A stretch of 64,000 bases of DNA from Priestia megaterium (GTDB lineage Bacteria; Bacillota; Bacilli; Bacillales; Bacillaceae_H): contig NZ_CP023317.1 of NCBI RefSeq assembly GCF_009497655.1, forward strand, positions 773,501 through 837,500, read 5' to 3'. Under the pieces are notes generated by a model, which saw only the letters and a program-made list of their open reading frames with translations, made no database searches and was not told where the DNA came from. Made by a program: the position numbers and the translations under genes. Shown one piece after another: positions 46,989 through 55,272 of the stretch (within the stretch, counting starts at the first letter, position 1; every line of letters starts with the position of its first letter).

Positions 46989-47024
46989 GTTGATTTAACA
47001 TTATGTAAAGTTAATTTAACATCA
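46989..47024. promoter_or_regulatory. Two 15-base direct repeats, candidate XRE operator
   Basis: GTTGATTTAACATTA (46989-47003) and GTTAATTTAACATCA (47010-47024) differ at two positions and start 21 bases apart, two helical turns. Each contains a partial dyad (GTTAATTTAAC). They cover the expected promoter of the XRE gene. Confidence 0.6.
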
Positions 47025-47062
47025 ATTGGATGATTTTTCAATATATAATGGATAAAAAATAC

Positions 47063-47099
47063 AAAAAAGATCCTAGAAGAATTCTTCAGGATCTTTTTT
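47063..47099. terminator. Terminator of small paralogue 2
   Basis: AAAAAAGATCCT (47063-47074) pairs with AGGATCTTTTTT (47088-47099), and the loop GAAGAATTCTTC is itself a palindrome. It abuts the stop codon of the minus-strand gene. Confidence 0.85.
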
Positions 47100-47100
47100 G

Positions 47101-47283
47101 TTAATAAATTTCTTTAATGCCAGACAAACGAATGGAAAAAATGTTTTGTTTTTCATCTCGTAGGGAGAGGGTTTGGTCGGTTAGGTTTAAATTTTGGATT
47201 TTTCCTTTGAAGGTTTGAAGCAGGCCATTTTCGTAATAATTCACGGTTACATGTTTGTTTTTCTTTAACGCTTTTAAAATCAT
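47101..47283 (-). CDS. 60-residue YolD-like small protein, paralogue 2
   Basis: This 60 residue protein begins MILKALKKNKHVTVNYYENG and ends SIRLSGIKEIY. It is about 75% identical by eye to paralogue 3 at 49682 and less so to paralogue 1 at 35852. It is predicted to be a small, basic, all-beta protein. AAAGGAGATGA precedes the ATG. It is monocistronic, with its own terminator, and flanks the LtaS gene on the left as paralogue 3 does on the right. Confidence 0.75.
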   Translation of the reverse strand: MILKALKKNKHVTVNYYENGLLQTFKGKIQNLNLTDQTLSLRDEKQNIFSIRLSGIKEIY

Positions 47284-47482
47284 TTATTCATCTCCTTTCA
47301 TGTGTGCATCTGTTATGAAAAGAAAGCTGTGGCTTAAGCATAAGAATTTGGAGAATGCTCAAGGCAGAATTATTATTATACAGCAAGATGAGAATAGTTT
47401 GTAGATAAATTGTGAAAAAATGCACAAGTTTGCAGTGCGGGTGTTGCAACAGAATACAGTATATGAGGAGAGGAGGGGTTTT

Positions 47483-47530
47483 ATGATAAAAAAGGTGATT
47501 TTAGTTTATTTATTTGTGGGTATTAGGTAA
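47483..47530 (+). CDS. Possible 15-residue peptide ORF with strong ribosome site
   Basis: ATG 47483 follows GAGGAGAGGAGGGG and encodes MIKKVILVYLFVGIR before TAA. The peptide is hydrophobic with a basic start. It lies in the otherwise empty region 47284-47676, about 150 bases before the LtaS gene. It could be a real micro-peptide, a leader, or the remains of a gene. I see no hairpin that would make it an attenuator. Confidence 0.25.
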   Translation: MIKKVILVYLFVGIR

Positions 47531-47676
47531 ACTAGTAGATGAATTTAAAGAATCTATCTATAGTTGTGAAGGCTAGGATTTCATTTAATTTTCATTTTCT
47601 ATGAGTATAATGATAAAGGTTTTCTATATGTTCTTTGTGAATCTACTCATAAACTAATCGAGAAAGGAAAATCAAA

Positions 47677-49605
47677 ATGAAGCGAATCGTTTCTAAGCCG
47701 CTGCACTATTTCATATTAGCCGCTGTTTTAATGTGGATAAAGTCGTATGTGGCTTATAAAACTGAATTTAACTTAGGCGTAAGTGGCGTAATGCAGCAAA
47801 TGCTGCTGTTTATAAACCCTGTAAGTTCAGTGCTGATCTTTTTAGGAATCGGCTTATTTTTTAAAGGAAAGAAATCAGGAGCTTGGATTCTTGCAGGCAG
47901 TTTCATTATGACGCTGCTGTTGTACAGCAACATTCTCTATTATCGTTTTTTTAACGATTTTGTAACTCTTCCCACACTGTTGCAGACAAGTAATGCAGGA
48001 AGTATGGGTGGAAGCATTATGGATTTATTAAAAGCACATGATGTTTTTTATTTTGTTGATTTTATTATTTATCTTTTCTTCTTTTTTAGTAAAAAAATTG
48101 ACTGGCATAATGAAAAAGTATCGGTTAAGAATGCTGTAACCATTCTTTCTTTAGGATTCATGGTTTTTTCTGTCAACTTAACATTAGCAGAAATTGATCG
48201 CCCGCAGCTTCTATCTCGAACTTTTGACCGCAATTATCTAGTAAAGTATTTAGGCGCCTATAATTATACGATGTATGACGGTGTTCAGACTGCTCAAAAC
48301 TCTAAACAGCGAGCTTTTGCAAGCAGCAATGACTTAACGAACGTCGTTAATTTTAAAAACAGTCACTATGCGGAGCCTAATTCCGTTTACTTCGGAAAAG
48401 CTAAAGGGAAAAATATTATTAAAATTCATTTGGAATCATTTCAGTCTTTTTTAATTGATTACAAATTAAATGGCCAGGAAGTGACACCGTTTTTAAATTC
48501 GTTGGCCCATGGAAATGACTTTACGTATTTTGATAACTTCTTTCATCAAACAGGACAAGGAAAAACATCAGATGCTGAGCTGATGATGGACAACTCTCTA
48601 TACGGCCTTCCTCAAGGTTCTGCCTTTGTACTAAAAGGAAGCAATACGTATCAGGCAGCACCAGCTATTTTAGATCAAAAAGCTGGCTATACGAGCGCTG
48701 TACTGCACGGAGACTATAAGACTTTTTGGAACCGTAACGAAATTTACAAGCAGTTCGGTGTGGATAAGTTTTTTGATGCAAGTTATTACAATATGACGGG
48801 TGAAAATAAAATTAATTATGGCTTAAAAGACAAACCGTTCTTTAAAGAATCTGTTCCAATGCTGCAGTCTTTACCACAGCCGTTTTATGCGCATTTAATT
48901 ACGTTAACAAACCATTTTCCATTTTTACTTGGAAACAATGAGGCAAGCATACAGCCAGCTAACACGGGCGATGCGACAGTTGACCGCTATTTCCAAACGG
49001 CTCGTTATTTAGACGAATCATTGCAATCTTTCTTCCAAGAACTGAAAGCTTCTGGGCTTTATGATAATTCTGTGATTATGATTTATGGAGATCACTACGG
49101 TATTTCTGAAAATCATAATGCGGCAATGGAAAAAGTAATGGGAAAAGAAATTACACCTTATGAAAATGCTCAGCTGCAGCGTGTACCTCTATTCATTCAC
49201 GTTCCTGGAGTAAAAGGCGGAGTTAATCATACGTACGGTGGAGAAATTGATGTTGTGCCAACTCTTCTTCATTTAGTAGGGATTGACAGCAAAGAGTTTA
49301 TCCAATTTGGTACAGATTTATTTTCTAAAGGTCATGATGATGTAGTAGCGTTCCGCAATGGCAACTACGTATCTCCGAAATATACACTAGTGGATGGAAC
49401 GTATTATGATTCTAAGACAGGCCAAGCGCTTAAAGAAAATAATCAAATGAAAGCTTATAAACAGAAGGTAGCGAAAGAACTGGAGTTATCTGATCAAGTG
49501 CTTTATGGAGACTTACTTCGTTTCCACAAGCTGAAGGATTTCCAAACAGTCGACCCTTCGAAATATATGTACGGGAAAGAAGAAACAGAAACATCAGCTA
49601 AATAA
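47677..49605 (+). CDS. Lipoteichoic acid synthase family protein (LtaS-like)
   Basis: This 642 residue protein polymerises or primes glycerol phosphate units of lipoteichoic acid at the outer face of the membrane. It has five N-terminal membrane segments (about 10-185) and an extracellular sulfatase-like domain. The catalytic threonine is Thr297 in QGKTSDAELMMDNSLYG. Metal and substrate residues are visible in IKIHLESFQSF, HGDYKTFWNR and YGDHYGIS. B. subtilis has four paralogues (LtaS, YfnI, YqgS, YvgJ); I cannot tell which one this matches. AGAAAGGAAA precedes the ATG. It is monocistronic. Confidence 0.88.
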   Translation: MKRIVSKPLHYFILAAVLMWIKSYVAYKTEFNLGVSGVMQQMLLFINPVSSVLIFLGIGLFFKGKKSGAWILAGSFIMTLLLYSNILYYRFFNDFVTLPTLLQTSNAGSMGGSIMDLLKAHDVFYFVDFIIYLFFFFSKKIDWHNEKVSVKNAVTILSLGFMVFSVNLTLAEIDRPQLLSRTFDRNYLVKYLGAYNYTMYDGVQTAQNSKQRAFASSNDLTNVVNFKNSHYAEPNSVYFGKAKGKNIIKIHLESFQSFLIDYKLNGQEVTPFLNSLAHGNDFTYFDNFFHQTGQGKTSDAELMMDNSLYGLPQGSAFVLKGSNTYQAAPAILDQKAGYTSAVLHGDYKTFWNRNEIYKQFGVDKFFDASYYNMTGENKINYGLKDKPFFKESVPMLQSLPQPFYAHLITLTNHFPFLLGNNEASIQPANTGDATVDRYFQTARYLDESLQSFFQELKASGLYDNSVIMIYGDHYGISENHNAAMEKVMGKEITPYENAQLQRVPLFIHVPGVKGGVNHTYGGEIDVVPTLLHLVGIDSKEFIQFGTDLFSKGHDDVVAFRNGNYVSPKYTLVDGTYYDSKTGQALKENNQMKAYKQKVAKELELSDQVLYGDLLRFHKLKDFQTVDPSKYMYGKEETETSAK

Positions 49606-49615
49606 AGCTAAAATC

Positions 49616-49667
49616 AAAAGAACATGATGACTTCTGCAAAGCAGAATGAGCATCATGTTCTTTTTTA
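49616..49667 (+). terminator. Terminator after the LtaS-like gene
   Basis: AAAAGAACATGATG (49616-49629) pairs with CATCATGTTCTTTT (49651-49664), with an inner hairpin CTTCTGC/GCAGAA. A T-run follows. Confidence 0.82.
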
Positions 49668-49681
49668 CTGTAAACTATTCA

Positions 49682-49864
49682 TCAATAAATTTCTTTAATT
49701 CCCGATAAGCGAATAGAGAAAGTATTTTGCTGTTCATCTTTTAATGAAAGCGTTTGGTCTGTTAAATCTAGGCGCTGTACTTTTCCTTTAAACGTTTGAA
49801 GCAAACCGTTTTTATAATAGTTAATTGTAACGGCCCCGTTTTTTCTTAATGCTTTTAAAATCAT
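49682..49864 (-). CDS. 60-residue YolD-like small protein, paralogue 3
   Basis: This 60 residue protein begins MILKALRKNGAVTINYYKNG and ends SIRLSGIKEIY, close to paralogue 2. I use ATG 49864, which follows AAGGAGTTTTGAAA; the frame is open a further six codons to 49882 but those overlap the ribosome site. It is alone on its strand, downstream of and convergent with the LtaS gene. Function unknown. Confidence 0.75.
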   Translation of the reverse strand: MILKALRKNGAVTINYYKNGLLQTFKGKVQRLDLTDQTLSLKDEQQNTFSIRLSGIKEIY

Positions 49865-50111
49865 TTTCAAAACTCCTTCCATATTTAAAATGTGTATGAT
49901 TAACGAGCTGTAACATTCATTTTCATTTGCATATTTTTATTATACACAAAAATAGAAAGCGTTTTCACTAAAAGTTTGAACACTTTGTGAAAACTTTAAC
50001 AGAGAATGTGACAAATACATACAGAAACTGATTTATTTGTCGTATTCATCATAAAACACATTTATGAAAGGAGTGTTAAGAACGTGTTAAAACTTTATGG
50101 ATGGAAAAATA

Positions 50112-50582
50112 TTATAAGATGTCGTTTGAAATGTCGTAGTGAATCCATTCACCGTTCGTTACATTTCCTCCCATTTTTCTGTAAAGCGTTTGAGCTCTTA
50201 TATTATCATAAGCCGTTTCCCAAGACATGGCTGCATACTGATGTTCTTTTGTATACTGGTGACTAATCGAAAATAACTTTTCCCCAATTTTTTGACCTCT
50301 TGCTTTTTCAGTAACGTACAAGTCATTTAAAATCGCTACAGGCTTTACACGCGTGGTGCTAAATGTAAAATAAAGCGTTGAAAAACCTACTGCCTCGTCA
50401 TTTTGAGTCGCGATAAACTGAACGCCAGTATCGGGACGTTGAAACAAGTGATCAATTAAATTTCTCAGCTGTTTTTTGGCAGGCTGAGGGCGCTTGTAAA
50501 AATCAACAATGTATTCGTTCATTAATGAAATAAGTGCTTCCATGTCAGCAGCATTAGCTTGACGAATTGTAATAGTAGTCAT
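50112..50582 (-). CDS. GNAT-family N-acetyltransferase
   Basis: This 156 residue protein is a GCN5-type acetyltransferase. Motif A, which binds the acetyl-CoA pyrophosphate, is LYVTEKARGQKIGEKLF (about 88-104); motif B contains WETAYDNIRAQTLYRKMGG. The substrate is unknown. GGAGAAGA precedes ATG 50582. It is divergent from the MocR regulator gene, with about 110 bases between the starts, so the regulator may control it. Confidence 0.82.
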   Translation of the reverse strand: MTTITIRQANAADMEALISLMNEYIVDFYKRPQPAKKQLRNLIDHLFQRPDTGVQFIATQNDEAVGFSTLYFTFSTTRVKPVAILNDLYVTEKARGQKIGEKLFSISHQYTKEHQYAAMSWETAYDNIRAQTLYRKMGGNVTNGEWIHYDISNDIL

Positions 50583-50693
50583 TAAATCTTCTCCTTTTTA
50601 ATTAGATGATCTACACTTATAGTAAAAGAAATGTATCCCCTCTAAAAGAGCCAGATTTAAAAAATAAGATAGGGACAGATGAAAGGAGCTAGC

Positions 50694-52091
50694 GTGAAGT
50701 TCACACCTTTATTAAACCGAAGGAATGATATGCCTTTATATCACCAGCTATATGAATATATAAAAAAAGAAATTGTATCCGGCAGGGTGAAAGTAAATGA
50801 CAAACTGCCTTCTATCCGGTCTCTTGCTGATTACTTAAACGTAAGTCGAAATACTGTAGATATGGCCTATCAGCAGCTTTTAGCTGAAGGATATGTAGAA
50901 AGCAAGCCCAAAAGTGGACTGTACGTAACGAATACACAGTTTGATTTACTGCAAACAGATAGAAAGCCGACTGTATTTTTACAACCTCACTCAGAAACAA
51001 AGTCGTGTACCTATGATTTTCGGTATGGAAAAGTTGATAGCCGTTTGTTTCCCTTGAATGAGTGGAAAAAACGATACAATGAAAGTCTTCAAACTTATAA
51101 AGAAGCGCTGTTCACGTACCAAGAAACTCAAGGAGAAGAATCACTGCGAGAAGAAATTGCGACGTACCTTTATCAGTCAAGAGGAGTGGTTTGTTCGAAA
51201 CATCAAATTATTATCGGAACAGGTACTCAGCAATCGCTCAGTTTGCTAGCGCAGATGTTAAAGCCAAGCATCAGAGATATTGCCTTTGAAAATCCTTGCT
51301 ATGACGGGGCTAGCTTTGTATTTAAACAGCATGGATTCTCCTTAAAACCTGTGTCACTTAATAACAGAGGCATAAACATCCAAGAGCTTTATGATAGCCA
51401 AGCACGCGCTGTTTATGTCACACCATCTCATCAGTTTCCATACGGAATGATCATGCCTGTTTCAAGAAGAATAGAGCTTCTTACATGGGCGAATGACTGC
51501 AGTGGATTTGTTATTGAAGATGATTATGACGGAGAATTTCGTTATAAAGGAAGTCCCATTCCTTCATTGCAAAGCTTGGATACTAAAGGGCGCGTCATTT
51601 ATACAGGGACATTTTCAAAATCTTTTATGCCTTCTTTAAGAATCAGCTACCTTGTATTACCGGAAGTGCTTCTAAAGGAATATCATGAACGTTTCTCTTT
51701 ATACGAGCAAGCTGTTCCAGCCCTTCATCAGTGGACGCTCGGACTGATGATGAAAAACGGAGAGTGGAGTAAGCATTTAAGAAGAGTGAGAACTGCTTAT
51801 CAACTCAAACACGGTACTCTTTTAGCAGCTTTACAGAAGGAGTTTAACAAAAACATCACGGTGTCAGGAGAATATGCAGGTTTGCATATCCTTGTCCGCG
51901 TGCACAACGATATGAACGAACAGCAGTTAATTAACGCAGCTCAAAAGCAAGATGTCTCTGTCTACGGCACTTCTCGTTATTGGCTTACGGAATCACCTCA
52001 ACAAAAGACTCATCTATTATTAGGTTTTGGAAGTTTGGAGAGAGAAGAAATAGAAGAAGGAATAAGGAGGTTGAAAAATGCTTGGTTATAA
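50694..52091 (+). CDS. MocR/GabR-type regulator (GntR HTH plus aminotransferase domain)
   Basis: This 465 residue protein joins an N-terminal winged helix (PLYHQLYEYIKKEIVSGRVKVNDKLPSIRSLADYLNVSRNTVDMAYQQLLAEGYV) to a class I aminotransferase domain. The PLP lysine is in TGTFSKSFMPSLR (about residue 308). Such proteins act as PLP- or amino-compound-sensing regulators, usually of a divergent neighbour. Candidates here are the divergent GNAT gene and the downstream mmuM. GTG 50694 follows AAAGGAG at five bases; ATG 50679 would start within the site. The ligand is unknown. Confidence 0.85.
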   Translation: MKFTPLLNRRNDMPLYHQLYEYIKKEIVSGRVKVNDKLPSIRSLADYLNVSRNTVDMAYQQLLAEGYVESKPKSGLYVTNTQFDLLQTDRKPTVFLQPHSETKSCTYDFRYGKVDSRLFPLNEWKKRYNESLQTYKEALFTYQETQGEESLREEIATYLYQSRGVVCSKHQIIIGTGTQQSLSLLAQMLKPSIRDIAFENPCYDGASFVFKQHGFSLKPVSLNNRGINIQELYDSQARAVYVTPSHQFPYGMIMPVSRRIELLTWANDCSGFVIEDDYDGEFRYKGSPIPSLQSLDTKGRVIYTGTFSKSFMPSLRISYLVLPEVLLKEYHERFSLYEQAVPALHQWTLGLMMKNGEWSKHLRRVRTAYQLKHGTLLAALQKEFNKNITVSGEYAGLHILVRVHNDMNEQQLINAAQKQDVSVYGTSRYWLTESPQQKTHLLLGFGSLEREEIEEGIRRLKNAWL

Positions 52092-52115
52092 GCCTCTCCT
52101 CATTTCTTTGATTTC

Positions 52116-52144
52116 TTGACAAAAGCTGCCTAGTCCTTTAGACT
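52116..52144 (+). promoter_or_regulatory. Sigma-A promoter of mmuM
   Basis: TTGACA (52116-52121), 17-base spacer, TAGACT (52139-52144). The mmuM start is 82 bases beyond the -10 box, so the leader is about 75 bases. Confidence 0.55.
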
Positions 52145-52172
52145 TTTTTGCATATATTTTAAATTATCTGAA

Positions 52173-52225
52173 AGGAGGATAGGGTAATCGAAGCTAACTG
52201 CTAGTGGACAACCCTAGATCAAACA
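52173..52225 (+). promoter_or_regulatory. Distant Shine-Dalgarno site with bridging hairpin before mmuM
   Basis: The only good ribosome site, AGGAGG (52173-52178), ends 47 bases before ATG 52226. TAGGGT (52180-52185) can pair with ACCCTA (52211-52216), with an inner GCTA/TAGT stem (52193-52196, 52202-52205). Folding this hairpin leaves ten unpaired bases between the site and the ATG, a normal spacing. No start codon lies at normal distance from the site in the linear sequence. Confidence 0.5.
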
Positions 52226-53161
52226 ATGAATCCTATCCAACAAATTTTACATACATTTCCTGTGATTGTACTAGATGGTGCAATGGCAACTGAACTGGAG
52301 AGATATGGCTGTGATTTGAACGACAGCTTATGGTCTGCAAAAGTGCTTATGGAGCAGCCGGAATTGATTAAGAGAGTGCATCAAGATTACTTTGCAGCAG
52401 GAGCTGACTGTGCAATTACTGCAAGCTATCAAAGCACGTTTGAAGGTTTTGCAAAACGTGGTTTAAGTGAAGCAGAGGCGCGCGAGTTAATTCAAGCATC
52501 TGTAAAAATTGCGGCTGAAGCAAGAGATGAATTTTGGCAGAAAGAAGAGAATTGTCTTAATCGCCCAAAACCAATTGTCGCCGCTTCGGTAGGTCCTTAC
52601 GGAGCATTTTTAGCAAACGGGTCGGAATATACTGGACAGTATGACGTAACAGAAGAAGAGTTAATGGAATTTCATCGTCCTCGTATGAAAGCATTAATTG
52701 AAGCAGGAGCAGATGTGTTAGCTTGTGAAACCATTCCTAATCTAATGGAAGCAAGAGCCATTGCGAGGCTGCTAGAAGAATTTGAAGGAGCGTACGCATG
52801 GATTACGTTCAGCGCAAAAGATGACCTGCACATTAGCAGCGGAACATTAATCTCGGAGTGTGCACGCTATCTGGATTCCTATAAGCAAGTAGCAGCTATT
52901 GGAGTTAACTGTACGCCGCCTCAATATATTTCTTCACTTATTAAAGAAATTAAATCTCAAACGGATAAGCCAGTCATTGTGTATCCAAATTCAGGAGAGC
53001 ATTATGATGCTGAATCTAAAACATGGAACGGGACATCTGCAGGCGAAACGTATGGCTGCAGCGCTCACAGCTGGTATGAAGCAGGTGCTCAGTTAATCGG
53101 AGGGTGCTGTCGCACAACTCCAGATGATATCAAAGGCATTACAAAATGGGCTAGAAAATAA
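52226..53161 (+). CDS. mmuM: Homocysteine S-methyltransferase (MmuM/YbgG)
   Basis: This 311 residue enzyme methylates homocysteine to methionine, using S-methylmethionine or SAM. It is a zinc enzyme of the Hcy-binding barrel family: VLDGAMATELERYGCDLND at the N-terminus, the first Cys ligand in IGVNCTPP (about residue 230) and the Cys pair in LIGGCCRTTPDDI (about 297). Length and motifs match B. subtilis YbgG. The start has no linear ribosome site next to it; a hairpin may bridge a distant one. It lies downstream of the MocR gene. Its end is eight bases from a dispersed repeat. Confidence 0.88.
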   Translation: MNPIQQILHTFPVIVLDGAMATELERYGCDLNDSLWSAKVLMEQPELIKRVHQDYFAAGADCAITASYQSTFEGFAKRGLSEAEARELIQASVKIAAEARDEFWQKEENCLNRPKPIVAASVGPYGAFLANGSEYTGQYDVTEEELMEFHRPRMKALIEAGADVLACETIPNLMEARAIARLLEEFEGAYAWITFSAKDDLHISSGTLISECARYLDSYKQVAAIGVNCTPPQYISSLIKEIKSQTDKPVIVYPNSGEHYDAESKTWNGTSAGETYGCSAHSWYEAGAQLIGGCCRTTPDDIKGITKWARK

Positions 53162-53168
53162 CGGATTG

Positions 53169-53444
53169 AAAAAAAGAGAATGTGAGAAAAGCTGTTTCGC
53201 TAACCTTAAACACGAACGATCTATCAAAAATAGATAGTTCGTGTTTTTTTTATGGTCATGGTGAACGTAGGTTTCGTGTGCGCAGTTCCTTCTAGCTGTT
53301 GGCTGGAGGGCAAGGCGAAGACTCTCGCGGAAAGCGGAGCCTTGCACGGAAATCCACAGAGGTGTCATAAGCAGTCCAGCTCATTTATTCCCTTTTTCCA
53401 TCTTTGGATTGAATTCATTTTGTTATGTCTCAATTTCTTTTTTC
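53169..53444 (+). repeat. Dispersed repeat, copy 4 (shortened core)
   Basis: It begins AAAAAAGAGAATGTGAGAAA and ends TATGTCTCAATTTCTTTTTT. The head hairpin has changed sequence but kept pairing: CACGAACGATCTAT / ATAGATAGTTCGTG with T-run. The core is shortened to GAAGACTCTCGCGGAAAGCG, having lost the CTCCTGCGGG/CCCGCAGGAG pair. Confidence 0.75.
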
Positions 53445-53500
53445 TTGTAAAATAAAAGAATACAAGTTGAAAAATCTTTATTTGAACGAAAGAAGGGATG

Positions 53501-54133
53501 ATGAAAGTGAAAGATATTAAAAATATTTATTGTGTAGGCCGAAACTACGCACTGCATGCAAAAGAATTACATAATGATATTCCAACATCACCTTTTTTAT
53601 TTTCCAAACCTACTCACGCTCTCGTTGAAGCAGCTGGACAATCAATCACTCTTCCTAGCGACCAAGGAGAGGTGCACTTTGAAACCGAACTGATTCTTCA
53701 TATTGGACAATCTTATAAAGAAGGCATAGCAGTGGATGAACTTGTTGACGAGATGACGATTGGATTAGACTTGACGCTTCGAGATGTACAGAGCAAATTA
53801 AAACAAAAAAAGCACCCTTGGCTGCTTGCAAAAGGATTTAAACATTCAGCGGTCGTGGGAAATTTTCTGCCGTTTGAAGGAGTAGAAGCATCTAAGGAGA
53901 AAGACTTTTCGTTAGTGAAAAACAATAAACGCGTGCAGCTGGGAAATATCAAAGATTTGATTTTTGATTTACAAACGATTATTGATTTTACAGGAAAACA
54001 TTTTGGTCTTGATAAAGGAGATCTTATTTTTACAGGTACACCTGAAGGAGTAGGTCCGCTTTCACATCAGGATCATCTTTCACTTAAATGGGGAGAGCAA
54101 GAGCTTGGTTCTTGCATCATTTCCTTTCGTTAA
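53501..54133 (+). CDS. Fumarylacetoacetate hydrolase family protein (YcgM-like)
   Basis: This 210 residue cytoplasmic enzyme has the FAH fold, used by acylpyruvases, oxaloacetate decarboxylases and oxaloacetate tautomerases. Visible marks are [14 protein letters not shown], the metal-binding [13 protein letters not shown] (Glu pair), [10 protein letters not shown] (Asp), [11 protein letters not shown] and [14 protein letters not shown]. The exact substrate is not readable. ATG 53501 follows AAGGG at the better distance; ATG 53498 is the alternative. It sits between two dispersed repeats. Confidence 0.82.
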   Translation: MKVKDIKNIYCVGRNYALHAKELHNDIPTSPFLFSKPTHALVEAAGQSITLPSDQGEVHFETELILHIGQSYKEGIAVDELVDEMTIGLDLTLRDVQSKLKQKKHPWLLAKGFKHSAVVGNFLPFEGVEASKEKDFSLVKNNKRVQLGNIKDLIFDLQTIIDFTGKHFGLDKGDLIFTGTPEGVGPLSHQDHLSLKWGEQELGSCIISFR

Positions 54134-54493
54134 AAAAAGAGGCTGAGAAAAAGTAGTTTGTAGTTTTAATTGAAGGAAAATCCGAACGGTGAATCGAGAT
54201 TCTTGATAGAGAATCCAACCTGTTCGGATTTTTTATTGCGATGGTGAATGTAGGATTCACGTATTTCGTTGTTTCTAGAGGTTGATTGGAGGGCGAGACG
54301 AAGACTCCTGCGGGAAAAGCGGAACAGGTGAGACCCCGCAGGAGCGGAAGCGACGAGGAGGCTCACCGGCCGCCCGCGGAAAGCGAAGTCTTGCACGGAA
54401 ATCAACACAGGTGTAACAGGCGGTTCACCTTATTTATCTCATTTGTTCGTATTTAGATTGGCTTGACTTCGTTATGTCTCCATCTCTTTTTTT
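54132..54493 (+). repeat. Dispersed repeat, copy 5 (full length)
   Basis: It overlaps the stop codon of the FAH gene (TAAAAAAAGAGGCTGAG) and ends TATGTCTCCATCTCTTTTTT. The head hairpin differs from the others: TCCGAACGGT...ACCTGTTCGGA, with an inner stem (GATTCTTGATAGAGAATC). The core CTCCTGCGGG/CCCGCAGGAG, the AAGACT/AGTCTT and the GTTGATT/AATCAAC pairs are intact. Confidence 0.85.
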
Positions 54494-54537
54494 ATGAAGT
54501 CTTAATTTTTTAGCCTTCAGAATGAATTTAATATCCA

Positions 54538-55044
54538 ATGGGAAAGCTGTTTCTATCTCCTTTAGAAAACGAGGTCCTCAGCATGGTGCTCTTAATCTTT
54601 ACAACGGTGATTTCTATTTTGAGTGTACTAGTCATGCCAAAACGTATCAGCTGGATAGAAATGTACACAACTTCTTTGTTTGTTATGTTTTTAGGATCGG
54701 TAGCAGATATATATCTTGATGTTAAATATGATCTTTATGGATTTTTTACAAAAGGAGTAGATTTTGAATATCTTTTTATTTTTATTTTTATTTATCCTGC
54801 GACAAATAGTGTATTTTTGAATTTTTATCCACAAGGCAAGAGTCTGTTTAGAAAAGCTTTATATATTACAGTGTGGGTAATTCTTACGACATTGTTTGAG
54901 TACATTTCTACCCAAACGGAAGTGTTTTATTATAATGGATGGAAGATTCTATACTCGTTTTTTTGCTATCCGTTTCTTTATATAGCAATGGTCTTAAATT
55001 TAAAAATGATACGCAGGCTCCAGGTTATCGATAAGCAAAAATAG
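54538..55044 (+). CDS. Membrane protein, CBO0543-like
   Basis: This protein of up to 168 residues has about five hydrophobic segments and resembles small membrane proteins annotated as CBO0543 family in Bacilli and Clostridia, with the typical ADIYLDVKYDLYGFF and IFIYPATNSVFLNFYP segments. Function unknown. The ATG at 54538 has no ribosome site; ATG 54583 follows GAGGT at eight bases and would give 153 residues, so the start is uncertain. It lies between repeat copy 5 and the HELGH gene. Confidence 0.6.
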   Translation: MGKLFLSPLENEVLSMVLLIFTTVISILSVLVMPKRISWIEMYTTSLFVMFLGSVADIYLDVKYDLYGFFTKGVDFEYLFIFIFIYPATNSVFLNFYPQGKSLFRKALYITVWVILTTLFEYISTQTEVFYYNGWKILYSFFCYPFLYIAMVLNLKMIRRLQVIDKQK

Positions 55045-55272
55045 AAATAAAAAAAAGTAATGATAAATCATAAAAAAATGATATTTTATTAATGGCTACA
55101 TATGTAATATAGTAAAAATAGAAAATAAATGAAGCAGCATATAAGCAGGGTTAAAAAACATCAAAACGGGAATCTTGACATTAACTTCATGTTTTTAACC
55201 ATGTATTGTGAATGAATATACTTATTAATAAATAATATGTTGTAGAAGGAATTTAGTAAAGGAGGCAAGAAG

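Noticed and set aside
50084-50266. Plus-strand 60-codon frame near 50.1 kb.
   Set aside because: It lies antisense to the end of the GNAT gene and its codon pattern is that of the reverse strand, despite a GGAGTG upstream.
52145-52225. T-box or S-box leader before mmuM.
   Set aside because: The leader is about 75 bases, too short, and lacks the T-box sequence and any terminator; only the small bridging hairpin is seen.
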